64,000 bases of DNA from NCBI RefSeq assembly GCF_006439355.1, contig NZ_VFTG01000004.1, positions 186,001-250,000 on the forward strand, in the 5' to 3' direction. Under the pieces are notes generated by a model, which ran no database searches, had not been told where the DNA came from, and was given only the letters and a program-made list of their open reading frames with translations. Positions 25,160-35,013 of the stretch are shown here, in pieces (position 1 is the first letter of the stretch; each line of letters opens with the position of its first letter). The DNA is from Mesorhizobium sp. B4-1-3. GTDB taxonomy: Bacteria > Pseudomonadota > Alphaproteobacteria > Rhizobiales > Rhizobiaceae. The translations under genes were made by a program, and so were the position numbers.

Positions 25160-26632
25160 TTGGCATCATCGCTCACCAATTTCACCGACGAGGCAAGGAT
25201 TGCGCTCGACACGTTGTCGGGCCGCGCCGCCGGGCTCTTCTCCCCGTCATTGCGCCTTGGCGTCACCGGGCTCTCCCGCGCCGGCAAGACGGTGTTCATC
25301 TCCGCGCTCGTCCACAACCTCATCCATGGCGGACGCCTGCCGCTGTTCGAGGCGCAGAAATCCGGCCGCATCGCCCGCGCCTTCCTGGAGGAACAGCCGG
25401 ACGATGCCGTTCCGCGTTTCCAGTATGAGGACCATGTCGCGGCTCTGGTGAACGATCGCGTCTGGCCGGACTCGACCCGCGCCATCTCCGAGCTCCGGCT
25501 TACCATCGAATATGAGTCGGCTTCGGGCTGGAACCGGTTGTTTTCAGCCGGAAAACTATCCATCGACATCGTCGACTATCCCGGCGAATGGCTGCTTGAC
25601 CTGCCGCTGCTCAGCAAGTCCTTCGCCGATTTTTCGCGCGAGGCCGTCGAGATGGCCGCCCTGCCCGTCCGTTCCGACCTGTCGCAGGCCTGGCGCGAGC
25701 TGGCTTCCACCGTCGATCCCGATGCCGACGCCGAGGAGATGACGGCGCGCCGTCTGGCCGAGAGCTTCGCCGCCTATCTCAAGGCCTGCAAGCTCGACGA
25801 CCGCGCGCTGTCGACGCTTCCGCCTGGACGTTTCCTGATGCCGGGCGATCTCGAAGGCTCGCCGGCGCTCACCTTCGCGCCGCTGATGACATTGGCGCAG
25901 GGCCGGCCGCGCTCCGGATCGCTGCAGGCGATGATGGAGCGCCGCTACGAGGCCTACAAGACGTATGTCGTCAAACCGTTCTTTCGCGAGCACATCACCC
26001 GCCTCGACCGGCAGATCGTGCTGATCGACGCTATGCAGGCGCTCAATGCCGGCTCGGCAGCGATGGCCGATCTGGTGCGCGCGGTCACCGAGATCCTGTC
26101 CTGCTTCCGGCCCGGACGCGGCAATTTCCTCACCGATTTCTTCTCGCGTCGCATCGACCGCATCCTGGTTGCCGCGACCAAGGCGGACCATTTGCATCAC
26201 GAAAGCCACGACCGGCTGCAGGCGATCGTGCGCCGGCTGACTGACAGGGCCGCGGCGCGGGCGAATTTCAGCGGCGCCGCCGTCGATGTCGTCGCCATGG
26301 CGGCGGTTCGCTCGACCCGCGAGGGCACGGTGAAGCAAGGGCGCGAGACGCTGCCGGTCATCATCGGCACCCCGCTGAAGGGCGAGACGATCAACGGCGA
26401 AACGTTCGACGGAAAGGCCGAAACCGCCATATTCCCGGGTGATTTGCCGGAAAAGGTCGATGCGGTGTTCGACAGTTCCGGATCATCGCCCGACAGCACC
26501 GAACCGGCGATCCGCTTCGTGCGTTTCCGTCCGCCGAAGCTCGAGCGCACCGCCGAAGGCGTCACGCTGTCCTTGCCGCATATCCGGCTCGACCGCGCGC
26601 TGCAGTTCCTGATCGGAGATCATCTGGCATGA
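25160..26632 (+). CDS. YcjX-like P-loop NTPase (DUF463)
   Basis: A 490-residue protein of the YcjX/DUF463 family, a GTP-binding stress protein. The P-loop is G-L-S-R-A-G-K-T at residues 37-44. V-D-Y-P-G-E-W-L (near 137) is the Walker B / switch region and A-A-T-K-A-D-H an NKxD-like motif. The start is TTG at 25160 with an AGAGG ribosome site. The gene overlaps the next by four bases (ATGA), giving the conserved YcjX-YcjF pair. In gammaproteobacteria these genes belong to the phage shock regulon; no psp genes are present here. Confidence 0.9.
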   Translation: MASSLTNFTDEARIALDTLSGRAAGLFSPSLRLGVTGLSRAGKTVFISALVHNLIHGGRLPLFEAQKSGRIARAFLEEQPDDAVPRFQYEDHVAALVNDRVWPDSTRAISELRLTIEYESASGWNRLFSAGKLSIDIVDYPGEWLLDLPLLSKSFADFSREAVEMAALPVRSDLSQAWRELASTVDPDADAEEMTARRLAESFAAYLKACKLDDRALSTLPPGRFLMPGDLEGSPALTFAPLMTLAQGRPRSGSLQAMMERRYEAYKTYVVKPFFREHITRLDRQIVLIDAMQALNAGSAAMADLVRAVTEILSCFRPGRGNFLTDFFSRRIDRILVAATKADHLHHESHDRLQAIVRRLTDRAAARANFSGAAVDVVAMAAVRSTREGTVKQGRETLPVIIGTPLKGETINGETFDGKAETAIFPGDLPEKVDAVFDSSGSSPDSTEPAIRFVRFRPPKLERTAEGVTLSLPHIRLDRALQFLIGDHLA

Positions 26633-27711
26633 CCGCGCCCCGCAAACCGGCGGCCTTCCGCATCGAGCCCGAGACCGAGGCGCCGCCACAACCGCCGCGA
26701 AACCGCGTCACCGAGGAGCAGCCGGCGCGCAGGCCGCGTGCCGCGAGGGCCGACGTAGCGGTCGTGATCCCCTCGGAAGTCGACGTCTTCGACGAACCGG
26801 ACATCGAGGCCGCGGGCCCGCCGCCGGCGACGGCGCCGCGGAAGCGTTCCCTGCTGGCACGGCTGTTCTTTGGGGCCCTCAGCGTGCTCGTCTCGCTGGC
26901 GGTCGGCTTGTGGGCCGACCAGTTGATCCGCGACCTCTTCGCGCGCGCCGAGTGGCTTGGCTGGCTGGCGGCGGGCATGGCGGCGATCGCGCTGCTCTCG
27001 CTGCTCGTCATCCTCATTCGCGAATTTCTCGCCATCGCCCGCCTTGCTGAAGTCGAAAAGATGCAGAAACGGGCGCTGGATGCCGTGGCGCGCGACGATC
27101 CCAAGGCGGCGCGCGCCCTGGTCGACGAGCTCTCGACCTTCGTCGCCGCAAAACCCGAGACCGCCGCCGGACGCCGTTCGCTCGCCGAATTGCGCGGCGA
27201 GATCATCGATGGCGTCAATCTGGTGCGGCTGGCCGAGACCGAAATCCTGTCGCCTCTCGATGCCCGCGCGAAAATCATGATCCTGGAGGCCGCGAAGCGC
27301 GTGTCACTCATAACAGCGGTCAGCCCCCGCGCGCTGGTCGACGTCGCCTATGTCGTCTTCGAGGCCGGCCGCCTAATCCGGCGGCTCTCCGAACTCTACG
27401 GCGGCCGTCCAGGCACGCTCGGCTTCTTCCGGCTGGCGCGCGGCGTGCTCGCGCATCTAGCGGTGACCGGCTCGATCGCGGTCGGCGACAGTTTCGTGCA
27501 GCAGATCGTCGGCCATGGCCTTGCCGCAAAACTCTCGGCAAAGCTCGGCGAAGGCCTGGTCAACGGCATGATGACGGCACGCATCGGCATCGCCGCGATG
27601 GAGACCGCCCGCCCCTTGCCGTTCATCGCCGTCAAGCGCCCCGGCCTCGGCGATTTCCTCTCGGCGCTGACGTCCTTCGCGGCAAGAAAAGACGGTCAGC
27701 CGGACCAATAG
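26629..27711 (+). CDS. YcjF-like membrane protein (DUF697, TIGR01620)
   Basis: A 360-residue inner-membrane protein. The disordered basic N-terminus (about 1-75) is followed by two membrane helices (about 78-130), then the soluble DUF697 domain with more hydrophobic helices near 265-300. It is the usual partner of YcjX and is encoded with a four-base overlap. The role is unknown; links to envelope stress are known from other bacteria. Confidence 0.88.
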   Translation: MTAPRKPAAFRIEPETEAPPQPPRNRVTEEQPARRPRAARADVAVVIPSEVDVFDEPDIEAAGPPPATAPRKRSLLARLFFGALSVLVSLAVGLWADQLIRDLFARAEWLGWLAAGMAAIALLSLLVILIREFLAIARLAEVEKMQKRALDAVARDDPKAARALVDELSTFVAAKPETAAGRRSLAELRGEIIDGVNLVRLAETEILSPLDARAKIMILEAAKRVSLITAVSPRALVDVAYVVFEAGRLIRRLSELYGGRPGTLGFFRLARGVLAHLAVTGSIAVGDSFVQQIVGHGLAAKLSAKLGEGLVNGMMTARIGIAAMETARPLPFIAVKRPGLGDFLSALTSFAARKDGQPDQ

Positions 27712-27810
27712 GGTAAATGCGAAAACCCGGACCAGTGACGAAGCATTAACCAATCTTCGCCATGGTCGATCAGGTCCCAACAACAGACTCTGCCGTGCCG
27801 GGTGTCGTCC

Positions 27811-28365
27811 ATGAGAAGCGTAATCTTGTCCTGCGTGCTGCCTGCGACGGTTGCGATTGCCGCGCCGCTCGGATTGGTCGGAAAGACCTTCGCGGCGGAA
27901 CCGGACAAGCAGTTCTTCCGCTCCGTCGAAGGCAGATGGGTCGGCCCCGGCGAGATCATCGCCGGCAAGTACAAGGGCACCAAATTCACCTGCGATTTCA
28001 ACGGTTCGACGCCCGCCAGCAAGCTCGGCATGACGCTTGACGGCGGCTGCAGGGTTGGCGTGTTCACGCAAAAGATGTCCGCCAGCGTCGAGCGCAAGGG
28101 TCGCGACGGTTACAGGGGAACCTTCATGGGCGGCTCGACCGAAAGCGGAATGGACATTGTCGGCGGCAATGTCGTCGACGCCCAGAAAGTCGTCTTCACC
28201 ATCAACCGCAAGCAGTTGAATGGCGTCATGCAGGCGCGTGTTCCCGACGGCAATTCGATGACCGTGACGGTGGCCGTGCGCGTCAACGATCAGCTGGTGC
28301 CGGTCATCGGCATGAGCCTGAAGCGGGTCGACTCGGTCGAGGTCGGCGCCATCGTCAAGAACTGA
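27811..28365 (+). CDS. Secreted protein of unknown function
   Basis: A 184-residue protein with a signal peptide (M-R-S-V-I-L-S-C-V-L-P ... T-F-A-A-E) cut near residue 28. The mature part has a repeated beta pattern (R-W-V-G-P-G-E-I-I-A-G-K-Y-K-G-T-K-F-T-C-D-F-N-G), suggesting a small beta barrel. No family was named. ATG at 27811 is preferred over a GTG three codons upstream. It converges on the peptide transporter operon, with 46 bases between the stops. Confidence 0.75.
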   Translation: MRSVILSCVLPATVAIAAPLGLVGKTFAAEPDKQFFRSVEGRWVGPGEIIAGKYKGTKFTCDFNGSTPASKLGMTLDGGCRVGVFTQKMSASVERKGRDGYRGTFMGGSTESGMDIVGGNVVDAQKVVFTINRKQLNGVMQARVPDGNSMTVTVAVRVNDQLVPVIGMSLKRVDSVEVGAIVKN

Positions 28366-28411
28366 TCCGGCGCGGTCTCGACAGCCACGCCCGCCACCCA
28401 AAGTAGACAGC

Positions 28412-29413
28412 TCAAGTCAAGGTCGGGAAGTGGCAGGCCATTTTGCGGCCTGGACGATGTTCCGTCAGTTCCGGCCGCTCGGAGCGACAGCGGTCCGCCG
28501 CGATCGGGCATCGCGGATGGAAACGGCATCCGGACGGCGGCTTGAGCGGGCTCGGCACGTCGCCGGTCAGGATGATGCGCTTGCGCGTGCCCGTAGGCGT
28601 CGTCTCTACGACGGGAACGGCCGAGATCAGCGCCTGGCTGTAGGGATGGGCGGGTGTCGCAAAGACCTCTTCCGCCGGGCCTTCCTCGACGATCGAGCCG
28701 AGATACATGACCGCGATGCGGGTCGAGACCTGGCGCACCACGGAAAGGTCGTGGGCGATGAAGATATAGGTGAGTTTCAGCTTCTCCTGCAGATCGGCGA
28801 GCAGGTTGACGATCTGGGCCTGCACCGACACGTCGAGCGCGGAGACCGGCTCGTCCAGAACGACGAGATCGGGATTCAACGCGATCGCCCGCGCGATGCC
28901 GACGCGCTGGCGCTGCCCGCCGGAGAACTCGTGCGGATAGCGCATCATATGGTCCGGCAGCAGTCCGACCAGCTCGAACAACTCCGCCACCCGCGCGGCG
29001 ATCTCTTTGGCCGAAAGCTTGCCGTGGATGCGCAGCGGCTCGGCGACGAGGTCGCCTACGCGCCGGCGCGGATTGAGCGAGGCTGAGGGATCCTGGAAGA
29101 CCATCTGCAGGCGCCGTCGCAATGGCCTGAGCTCGGACAGGGACTTCGAGGTGATGTCGTCGCCCTCGAACAGAAGCTTGCCGTCGGTGATGTCGTAGAG
29201 CCGCACCAGGCAGCGCGCCAGCGTGGACTTGCCGCATCCGGATTCGCCAACGAGGCCTACCGTCTCGCCGCGCCGCACGGTCAGCGAGACGTTGTCCACC
29301 GCATGCACCGTACGCCTGCCCTCCGCGGAAAAACGAGTACCGATCGAAAACCGTTTTGCCAGCGAGCGCGTCTCGAGGATCGGTCGGTCGGCGTCAATCA
29401 TCGCCTCGCTCAT
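28412..29413 (-). CDS. Peptide ABC transporter ATP-binding protein (DppF/OppF type)
   Basis: A 333-residue ATPase of a dipeptide/oligopeptide importer. Walker [10 protein letters not shown], signature F-S-G-G-Q-R-Q-R and Walker B L-V-V-L-D-E-P are intact. The C-terminal extension with C-R-F-H-P-R-C-P is typical of this subfamily. The start at 29413 overlaps the stop of the DppD-type gene (ATGA), so translation is coupled. It is the last gene of the minus-strand operon. Confidence 0.94.
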   Translation of the reverse strand: MSEAMIDADRPILETRSLAKRFSIGTRFSAEGRRTVHAVDNVSLTVRRGETVGLVGESGCGKSTLARCLVRLYDITDGKLLFEGDDITSKSLSELRPLRRRLQMVFQDPSASLNPRRRVGDLVAEPLRIHGKLSAKEIAARVAELFELVGLLPDHMMRYPHEFSGGQRQRVGIARAIALNPDLVVLDEPVSALDVSVQAQIVNLLADLQEKLKLTYIFIAHDLSVVRQVSTRIAVMYLGSIVEEGPAEEVFATPAHPYSQALISAVPVVETTPTGTRKRIILTGDVPSPLKPPSGCRFHPRCPIAADRCRSERPELTEHRPGRKMACHFPTLT

Positions 29414-30369
29414 GCCTGTGCCACCCGAAAACATGCCGCGGCATGCGCGCCGCCACCGAGACCCGGCCTGCCACTCTCGCAGGGCTCGTAACGGACCGGA
29501 CAGCGCGGACCGAATGCGCAGCCTTGCGGCAGCCGCAGCAAGGAGGGCGGCGAACCGGGGATCGCCGGCAGGCGGCGAGGTTTCTGGCCGGTCAGCGGCG
29601 GGATCGAGCCAAGCAGCGCCCGTGTATAGGGATGTCTCGGATCGGAAAACAGCTCCATGCGGGTCCCACGCTCCACCACGCGGCCGGCATACATGACCAT
29701 GACGCGGTCGGCGAGCTCGGAGACGACGCCCATGTCATGCGTGATGAAGACTACGGCCGATTTATGCTTCGCCCGCAATTTGCGCACAAGGTCGAGAATG
29801 CCGGCCTGCACCGTGACGTCGAGCGCGGTGGTCGGCTCGTCGGCTACCAGCAGCGCCGGATCGCAGGACAAGGCCATCGCGATCACCGCGCGCTGCCGCA
29901 TGCCGCCGGAAAGCTGGTGCGGATAGCGCGACATGGCCTCGTGCGGATTGGGGAAATTCACCTCCGCCAGCAGCTCTTCGACGCGCTCCATCGCCTTGGC
30001 CTTGCTGACGCCGCGATGCGCCCGGATCTGCTCGGCGATTTGCCAGCCGATCGTGTAGACCGGCGTCAGCGCCGTCATCGGATCCTGGAAGATCATCGCG
30101 ATCTCGTTGCCGCGCAGGCGTCTCAGCTCGCGCGGCGGCAGGCCCACCAGCTCGCGGCCCTTGTAGCGGATCGAGCCTTGGATGGTGGCGTTGGGGTCGG
30201 TGATGAGCCCCATGACGGCAAGCAGCGACACCGTCTTGCCCGAGCCGGATTCGCCGACGACGCCAAGGATCTCGCTTTCCTCCAGGTCGAAGGAAACGCC
30301 GTCGATGGCGCGCACCGGCCCATCATGGGTGCGGAAAGACACTCTGAGATCGCGCACGGACAGGATCAT
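29410..30369 (-). CDS. Peptide ABC transporter ATP-binding protein (DppD/OppD type)
   Basis: A 319-residue ATPase, partner of the DppF-type subunit. Walker A is G-E-S-G-S-G-K-T-V, the signature L-S-G-G-M-R-Q-R and Walker B L-L-V-A-D-E-P-T. The C-terminal [14 protein letters not shown] cysteine cluster is typical of peptide importer ATPases. The start overlaps the permease stop by four bases and the stop overlaps the next start. Confidence 0.94.
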   Translation of the reverse strand: MILSVRDLRVSFRTHDGPVRAIDGVSFDLEESEILGVVGESGSGKTVSLLAVMGLITDPNATIQGSIRYKGRELVGLPPRELRRLRGNEIAMIFQDPMTALTPVYTIGWQIAEQIRAHRGVSKAKAMERVEELLAEVNFPNPHEAMSRYPHQLSGGMRQRAVIAMALSCDPALLVADEPTTALDVTVQAGILDLVRKLRAKHKSAVVFITHDMGVVSELADRVMVMYAGRVVERGTRMELFSDPRHPYTRALLGSIPPLTGQKPRRLPAIPGSPPSLLRLPQGCAFGPRCPVRYEPCESGRPGLGGGAHAAACFRVAQA

Positions 30370-31337
30370 GATGCCCTCAGGCGCGGATCGAGGAGGATAT
30401 AGACGAAGTCGACGACCGCGTTGGCTATCACCACGAACATCGATGCGTACATGACCGTCGCCATGATCATCGGCAAGTCGAGGTTCTGTAGCGCGTCATA
30501 GGTGAGCTTGCCGATGCCGTGCAGGCCGAACACGACCTCGGTCAGAAGTGCCGAGCCGCCGACCAGCGCGCCGAAGTCGAGGCCGAACAGCGTGACAAAG
30601 GCGATCAGCGACGTGCGCAACGCATGGCGGAAGAGGATGCGGGTCTCCGACAGGCCCTTGGCGCGGGCGGTGCGGATATAGTCTTCCTGCATGGATTCGA
30701 TGATGGCCGCGCGCAGCACGCGCCCGTAGATGCCGATATAAAGGATCGCCAGCGTGATCCATGGGATGACCAGCGTCAGGAACCAGCCCCTGGGGTCGTC
30801 GGAAAAGTTCTTGTAGCCGAGCGGCGGCACCCAGGAGAACGCCCAGCTGTCATGATAGCGGCTCTGGGTGATCAGGTTCATCACCTCGCCCAGCCAGTAG
30901 ACCGGCATGGAAATGCCGAGCAGGCCCAGCGCCATCAGGAGCTTGTCCAGCCAGCTGTCCCGGGTGGCCGCCGCGACGATGCCGATGATGATGGAGACGA
31001 CCACCCACAGGACCGCGGCCCCGAACACCAGCGAAAGCGTGACGGGGATAGAATCCATGACGGCCGGCACGACCTTCCAGCCGCGATTGACGAAGGAGGT
31101 CAGATCGCCGGTGACGAAGATCTTCTCCATCATCCGCGTGTATTGCACATAGAGAGGCTGGTCGAAGCCGAAGCTGTGGCGCACCGCCGCCAGCACTTCC
31201 GGAGAAGCGTTGCGGCCGGCGATGCGTGCGGCGGGATCGGCGCCGGGCGTGGCGAAGAAGATCAGGAAGACGATGACAGAGATGCCGAACATCACGAACA
31301 GCATCTGACCGAAACGGCGCAGGATCGCGTAAATCAT
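30366..31337 (-). CDS. Peptide ABC transporter permease (DppB type)
   Basis: A 323-residue permease with six membrane helices. The DppB-type N-terminal region M-I-Y-A-I-L-R-R-F-G-Q-M-L-F-V-M-F-G-I-S is followed by a long periplasmic loop, and the R-T-A-R-A-K-G-L coupling (EAA) loop near residue 220 contacts the ATPases. The gene overlaps both neighbours. In this operon the DppC-type permease precedes the DppB-type, the reverse of the common order. Confidence 0.93.
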   Translation of the reverse strand: MIYAILRRFGQMLFVMFGISVIVFLIFFATPGADPAARIAGRNASPEVLAAVRHSFGFDQPLYVQYTRMMEKIFVTGDLTSFVNRGWKVVPAVMDSIPVTLSLVFGAAVLWVVVSIIIGIVAAATRDSWLDKLLMALGLLGISMPVYWLGEVMNLITQSRYHDSWAFSWVPPLGYKNFSDDPRGWFLTLVIPWITLAILYIGIYGRVLRAAIIESMQEDYIRTARAKGLSETRILFRHALRTSLIAFVTLFGLDFGALVGGSALLTEVVFGLHGIGKLTYDALQNLDLPMIMATVMYASMFVVIANAVVDFVYILLDPRLRAS

Positions 31338-32353
31338 CAGTCGCGCCCCAGCCGGACCTTGGAGCGCGGGTCAAGCGCATCGCGCAGGCCGTCGCCGAAG
31401 ACGTTGAGCGCCATGACCGAAACCGCGATCGCCAGGCCGGGCACCAGCGCAACCAGCGGCCGCGTGTAGAGGAGCGCCTGCCCGTCCTGGATGATCGTGC
31501 CCCAGCTTGCGGCGGGCGGTTGCACGCCGATCGACAGGAACGAAAGCGCCGATTCCGTCAGCATGTTAAGCGCCATCATCAGCGGCACGAAGACGATGAG
31601 CGTGGTGGTGATGTTGGGCAGGATGTCGCGCAGCAGGATGCGCCAGCCCGGCACGCCCAAATTGATCGCGGCGAGCACGAACTCGCTGTAGCGCAGCGCC
31701 AGAACCTGCCCGCGGATGGGGCGCGCGACATAAGGTATATAGACAATGCCTATGATGATGATCGGCAGCCATAGGCTGCCCGATTGGATCTCGATCGGTC
31801 CGATCGCGATGCCTTGAGCGATGGTGACGATGGAAAGCGAAATCGCCAGCAGATAGATCGGGAACGCCCAGAGCACATCCAGCAAACGCGACAGCACCGT
31901 GTCGGTGATGCCGCCGAAATAGCCGGCGATCAATCCCGCCAGCGTGCCGACGATCAGCGTGAAGATGGTGGCGGCGCCGGCGATCAGCAGCGAGTTGAGT
32001 CCGCCATAGAGCAACCTCGCCATGACGTCCCGCCCCTGGCTGTCGGCGCCGAGGAAATAATTGCCGAGCCGCCAGGTCGGACCGATCGGCGTGTAGCCAA
32101 GCCCCAGTCCCTCCGTCGACTGTTCCATCACGGGAACGTCGGCGCCGTCGATCTGGATGACGGCGTCAAGCGTCGACGCGAACGGGTCCGTGCTCGCCCA
32201 TTTCGCGTAAAGCGGCGCGCTGAAACAGGCGAGAACGATGATGAGGAACACGGCCAGGGACGCCATGGCGGCCCTGTCCGTTGCCAGCTTCGCAAACGCG
32301 ACGGCCCAAGGCCCTCGCGTTTTGCGCGGCATGGCGGCGACTTGGCTGGACAC
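31337..32353 (-). CDS. Peptide ABC transporter permease (DppC type)
   Basis: A 338-residue permease with the OppC-type N-terminal helix (A-M-A-S-L-A-V-F-L-I-I-V-L-A-C-F) and the permease core. The coupling loop is less strictly conserved than in the B subunit (V-L-A-A-I-N-L-G-V-P-G-W). Its last base is shared with the start of the DppB-type gene. It follows the binding-protein gene by 36 bases. Confidence 0.93.
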   Translation of the reverse strand: MSSQVAAMPRKTRGPWAVAFAKLATDRAAMASLAVFLIIVLACFSAPLYAKWASTDPFASTLDAVIQIDGADVPVMEQSTEGLGLGYTPIGPTWRLGNYFLGADSQGRDVMARLLYGGLNSLLIAGAATIFTLIVGTLAGLIAGYFGGITDTVLSRLLDVLWAFPIYLLAISLSIVTIAQGIAIGPIEIQSGSLWLPIIIIGIVYIPYVARPIRGQVLALRYSEFVLAAINLGVPGWRILLRDILPNITTTLIVFVPLMMALNMLTESALSFLSIGVQPPAASWGTIIQDGQALLYTRPLVALVPGLAIAVSVMALNVFGDGLRDALDPRSKVRLGRD

Positions 32354-32373
32354 GATGCGCCTTCTGCTGTTGG

Positions 32374-32403
32374 TTACTGCACCCAGGCCCTACTGCACCC
32401 AGG
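32374..32403. repeat. 13-base tandem duplication at the binding-protein stop codon
   Basis: TACTGCACCCAGG occurs at 32375-32387 and again at 32391-32403, three bases apart. Read on the minus strand, the last codons and stop of the substrate-binding protein (W-V-Q-stop) are duplicated, the first copy ending TAG and the second TAA. Confidence 0.7.
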
Positions 32404-34051
32404 ATTGGGTGATAATCCAGTTGAACTGCGGGTTGAACTTGAAATTGCCGATGCGCTTGCTGACGAAATCAAGCCGCTTCGGCGTGAACAGACCGACCGC
32501 CGGCGCCTTGTCGGTGACCTGCTTGTCGATCGCCGCCCACAATTTGTCGGCCGCCTTCTGGTCGGTCACGCCGAGGTCCAGCGCCTTCTGCATCTGCGCG
32601 TCGATGTCCTTGTCGCAGAAGCCGGAGATGTTGATCGACGCGTCCGAGCCTTCGCGATAGGAGGCGCAGCTGAACAGGATGTTCAGGAAGTCCGACGCCG
32701 CAGGGTAGTCCTTGTACCACTGGGTGACGGACATCTGCACTTTGTTGTTGGTGTTCTGGATATAGGTGAACTGCAGGTTGGACGAGATCGGCTTGACGTC
32801 GGCAACGTAGCCGATGTTGGTCAGTACGCTCTGCAGATAGACGCCGATCGACCGCGAGATCGCGGTATCCTCGACGATGATGGTCACCTTCTGGCCCTTG
32901 GTGCCCGATTCCTCGACGAGCTGCTTGGCCTTGTCGACATCCGGAGCCGACCATTTGGCACCCGGGTTCTTGGTGAAGGGGCAATAGTCCTCATGTCCGG
33001 GGAAGTCCGGCGGCAGGACCTGGCAGACCGGCGAGGCCAGCACCTTGCCGCCGAACAGCTTGACCAGCGTGTTGCGGTCGACGGCGTAAGCGACGGCCTG
33101 GCGGGCCTTTTCATTGTCGAACGGAGCCATGCGGGTGTTCAGCGGCGCGTACCACCAGGCCGAAAGCGGCGAGATATGCAGCTGGTCCATGGACTTGCTG
33201 CCGAGCTCGCCGAGGCGGTCGCTGGGCAGCGCGTCGAACATCCAGTCCGCTTCGCCGTTCTGGATGGCCGTCACGGCCGCCTCTTCCGACAGGCCGAAAT
33301 CATACTGCACGACATCCGGATAGCCGTCGGGCTGGGCTTCCTCGCTCCACTGCTTGAAATTGGGATTGCGGGAAACCGTCATGCCCTTGTTGGGGTCGAA
33401 GGCCGAGATCATGTAGGGGCCGGTGCTGGGAATCGGCTTGGAGCCCATATCCTCCGCCGGCGTGTCCGCCGGCAGGATCACGGCATGCGGCAAGGCAAGT
33501 TTGTAGAGGATCTCGGCGTCCGGCTTGGTCAGATTGAGAGTGATCGTGCCGGCCGCCTCGTCGGCGACGACGCCGCCTTCCAGCGTGCAGCTCTTTGTGT
33601 CGGCCAGGCATTTGTCGGCGCCGACAATGCCTGCATAGAAGGTGCCGGAGGTCGGCCCGGAGACCTTGAAGATGCGCTGGAATGAGGCGACGACATCCTT
33701 CACGCCGAGGTCCTGGCCGTTGGAGAACTTGATGCCCTTGCGCAGCTTGAAGGTGAAGGTCTTGCCGTCATTGCTGACCGTGGGCAGCGCCTCGGCCAGG
33801 TCGGGAACGACGCTGAAACCCTCGACGCCCTCGGCTTTGCGGAAGGCGACAAGGCCGTCATAGATCGGCTGGTACATCTGCCAGCCCTGGTCGGTGTAGT
33901 TGATATGTGGATCGAGGGTGCCGGCCGCCGAGCGGGCGAGAAGGCGAATGGTGCCGCCGCGGTGCTCCTTGAGATATTCGGCATGCGCCGGAGCGAGCCA
34001 CGAGCCGGCCAGCAATGCCGCGGCCGATGCCGCCAAAAGCAGTTTCTTCAT
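32390..34051 (-). CDS. Peptide ABC transporter substrate-binding protein
   Basis: A 553-residue periplasmic binding protein of the SBP_bac_5 (DppA/OppA) family. The signal peptide is M-K-K-L-L-L-A-A-S-A-A-A-L-L-A-G-S-W-L-A-P-A-H-A, cut near residue 24 with no lipobox. The family block F-T-F-K-L-R-K-G-I-K-F-S-N-G-Q-D near residues 96-112 is present. It selects the peptide delivered to the permease. It lies 17 bases behind the iminopeptidase gene in the same operon. The peptide length it prefers cannot be read from sequence. Confidence 0.93.
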   Translation of the reverse strand: MKKLLLAASAAALLAGSWLAPAHAEYLKEHRGGTIRLLARSAAGTLDPHINYTDQGWQMYQPIYDGLVAFRKAEGVEGFSVVPDLAEALPTVSNDGKTFTFKLRKGIKFSNGQDLGVKDVVASFQRIFKVSGPTSGTFYAGIVGADKCLADTKSCTLEGGVVADEAAGTITLNLTKPDAEILYKLALPHAVILPADTPAEDMGSKPIPSTGPYMISAFDPNKGMTVSRNPNFKQWSEEAQPDGYPDVVQYDFGLSEEAAVTAIQNGEADWMFDALPSDRLGELGSKSMDQLHISPLSAWWYAPLNTRMAPFDNEKARQAVAYAVDRNTLVKLFGGKVLASPVCQVLPPDFPGHEDYCPFTKNPGAKWSAPDVDKAKQLVEESGTKGQKVTIIVEDTAISRSIGVYLQSVLTNIGYVADVKPISSNLQFTYIQNTNNKVQMSVTQWYKDYPAASDFLNILFSCASYREGSDASINISGFCDKDIDAQMQKALDLGVTDQKAADKLWAAIDKQVTDKAPAVGLFTPKRLDFVSKRIGNFKFNPQFNWIITQSWVQ

Positions 34052-34068
34052 GTCGTCATTCCCCTTTT

Positions 34069-34974
34069 TCAGTTGTCGTTGTCGTCCAGGAAGTTTCCCA
34101 CCACCCGCATGCAGAGGTCCTGCTCCTCGACATGCGGCATGTGGCTGGAATGCTCGAATATCTGCCAGCGCGATCCCTTGATGCCGTCCTTGAAGGGCTG
34201 CACGGTCGCGGGCGTGGCTTCGTCATAACGGCCGGAGATGATGAGTGTTGGAACCTCGATGGCCGGCAGCCGATCGATGACGCTCCAGCTCTTCAGTGTG
34301 CCGATGACGTGAAACTCGTTCGGACCGTTCATCACATTGTAGACGGTCGGATTGCGCACGATCTGGGCAAAAGTCTCCGTCACCTCGGGCGGGAACGGCA
34401 TGACCCGGCAGACATGCCGTTCATAGAACCGCATCGTCGCTTCCTGGTAGGCCGGATCATCCGTTGTGCCGGCCTGTTCGTGCTTTGTCAGCGTCTCTTG
34501 CACGTCCCTGGGCAGATCGGCGCGCAGCCGGTTGGCCTCCTCCACCCAAAGCTTCATGGATGCCGGCGAGTTGGCGATGGTCAGCGACTTCAGGCCCTTC
34601 GGCCGGGTCACGCCATACTCGGCGCCCAGCATGCCGCCCCAGCTTTGACCGAGCACATGGAAGCCGCCGCGGATGCCGAGATGGTCGACGAGATTTTCCA
34701 GTTCGTCGATGAAGAGTTGGGGCGTCCAGAAATCGGCGCCCTTTTCCGGCAGCAAGGTGGAATTGCCGCAGCCCAATTGGTCGTAGTGGATGACGGCGCG
34801 GCCGTCCCTGGCGAGAAGCTTGTAGGCGTCGACATAATTATGCGCGGCGCCCGGTCCGCCATGCAGGATCACCACCGGAGCCTTGCCGGCATCGAGATTG
34901 CCGCTGATCCGATACCAGGTCTCATAGGCGCCGAAGCCGGCCCGCCCTTCCTTGCTGACGATCTCGGACGACAT
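34069..34974 (-). CDS. Proline iminopeptidase-family alpha/beta hydrolase
   Basis: A 301-residue alpha/beta hydrolase of family S33. The oxyanion motif H-G-G-P-G-A lies near residue 38, the nucleophile in G-Q-S-W-G-G near residue 109, the acid in R-Y-D-E-A and the catalytic His in S-S-H-M-P-H near residue 279. Relatives remove N-terminal proline or other residues from short peptides, or hydrolyse amino acid amides. ATG at 34974 follows a good GGGAG site; an ATG nine codons upstream is possible. Its place between an aminopeptidase and a peptide permease supports a role in peptide breakdown. Confidence 0.9.
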   Translation of the reverse strand: MSSEIVSKEGRAGFGAYETWYRISGNLDAGKAPVVILHGGPGAAHNYVDAYKLLARDGRAVIHYDQLGCGNSTLLPEKGADFWTPQLFIDELENLVDHLGIRGGFHVLGQSWGGMLGAEYGVTRPKGLKSLTIANSPASMKLWVEEANRLRADLPRDVQETLTKHEQAGTTDDPAYQEATMRFYERHVCRVMPFPPEVTETFAQIVRNPTVYNVMNGPNEFHVIGTLKSWSVIDRLPAIEVPTLIISGRYDEATPATVQPFKDGIKGSRWQIFEHSSHMPHVEEQDLCMRVVGNFLDDNDN

Positions 34975-35013
34975 CCCGGCTCCCTGTGTGGTTGAAGACA
35001 TTCTCGTTGTCGC

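Noticed and set aside
31784-33685. Open frame of 633 codons antisense to the peptide transporter
   Set aside because: It is opposite a permease and a binding protein with full family signatures.
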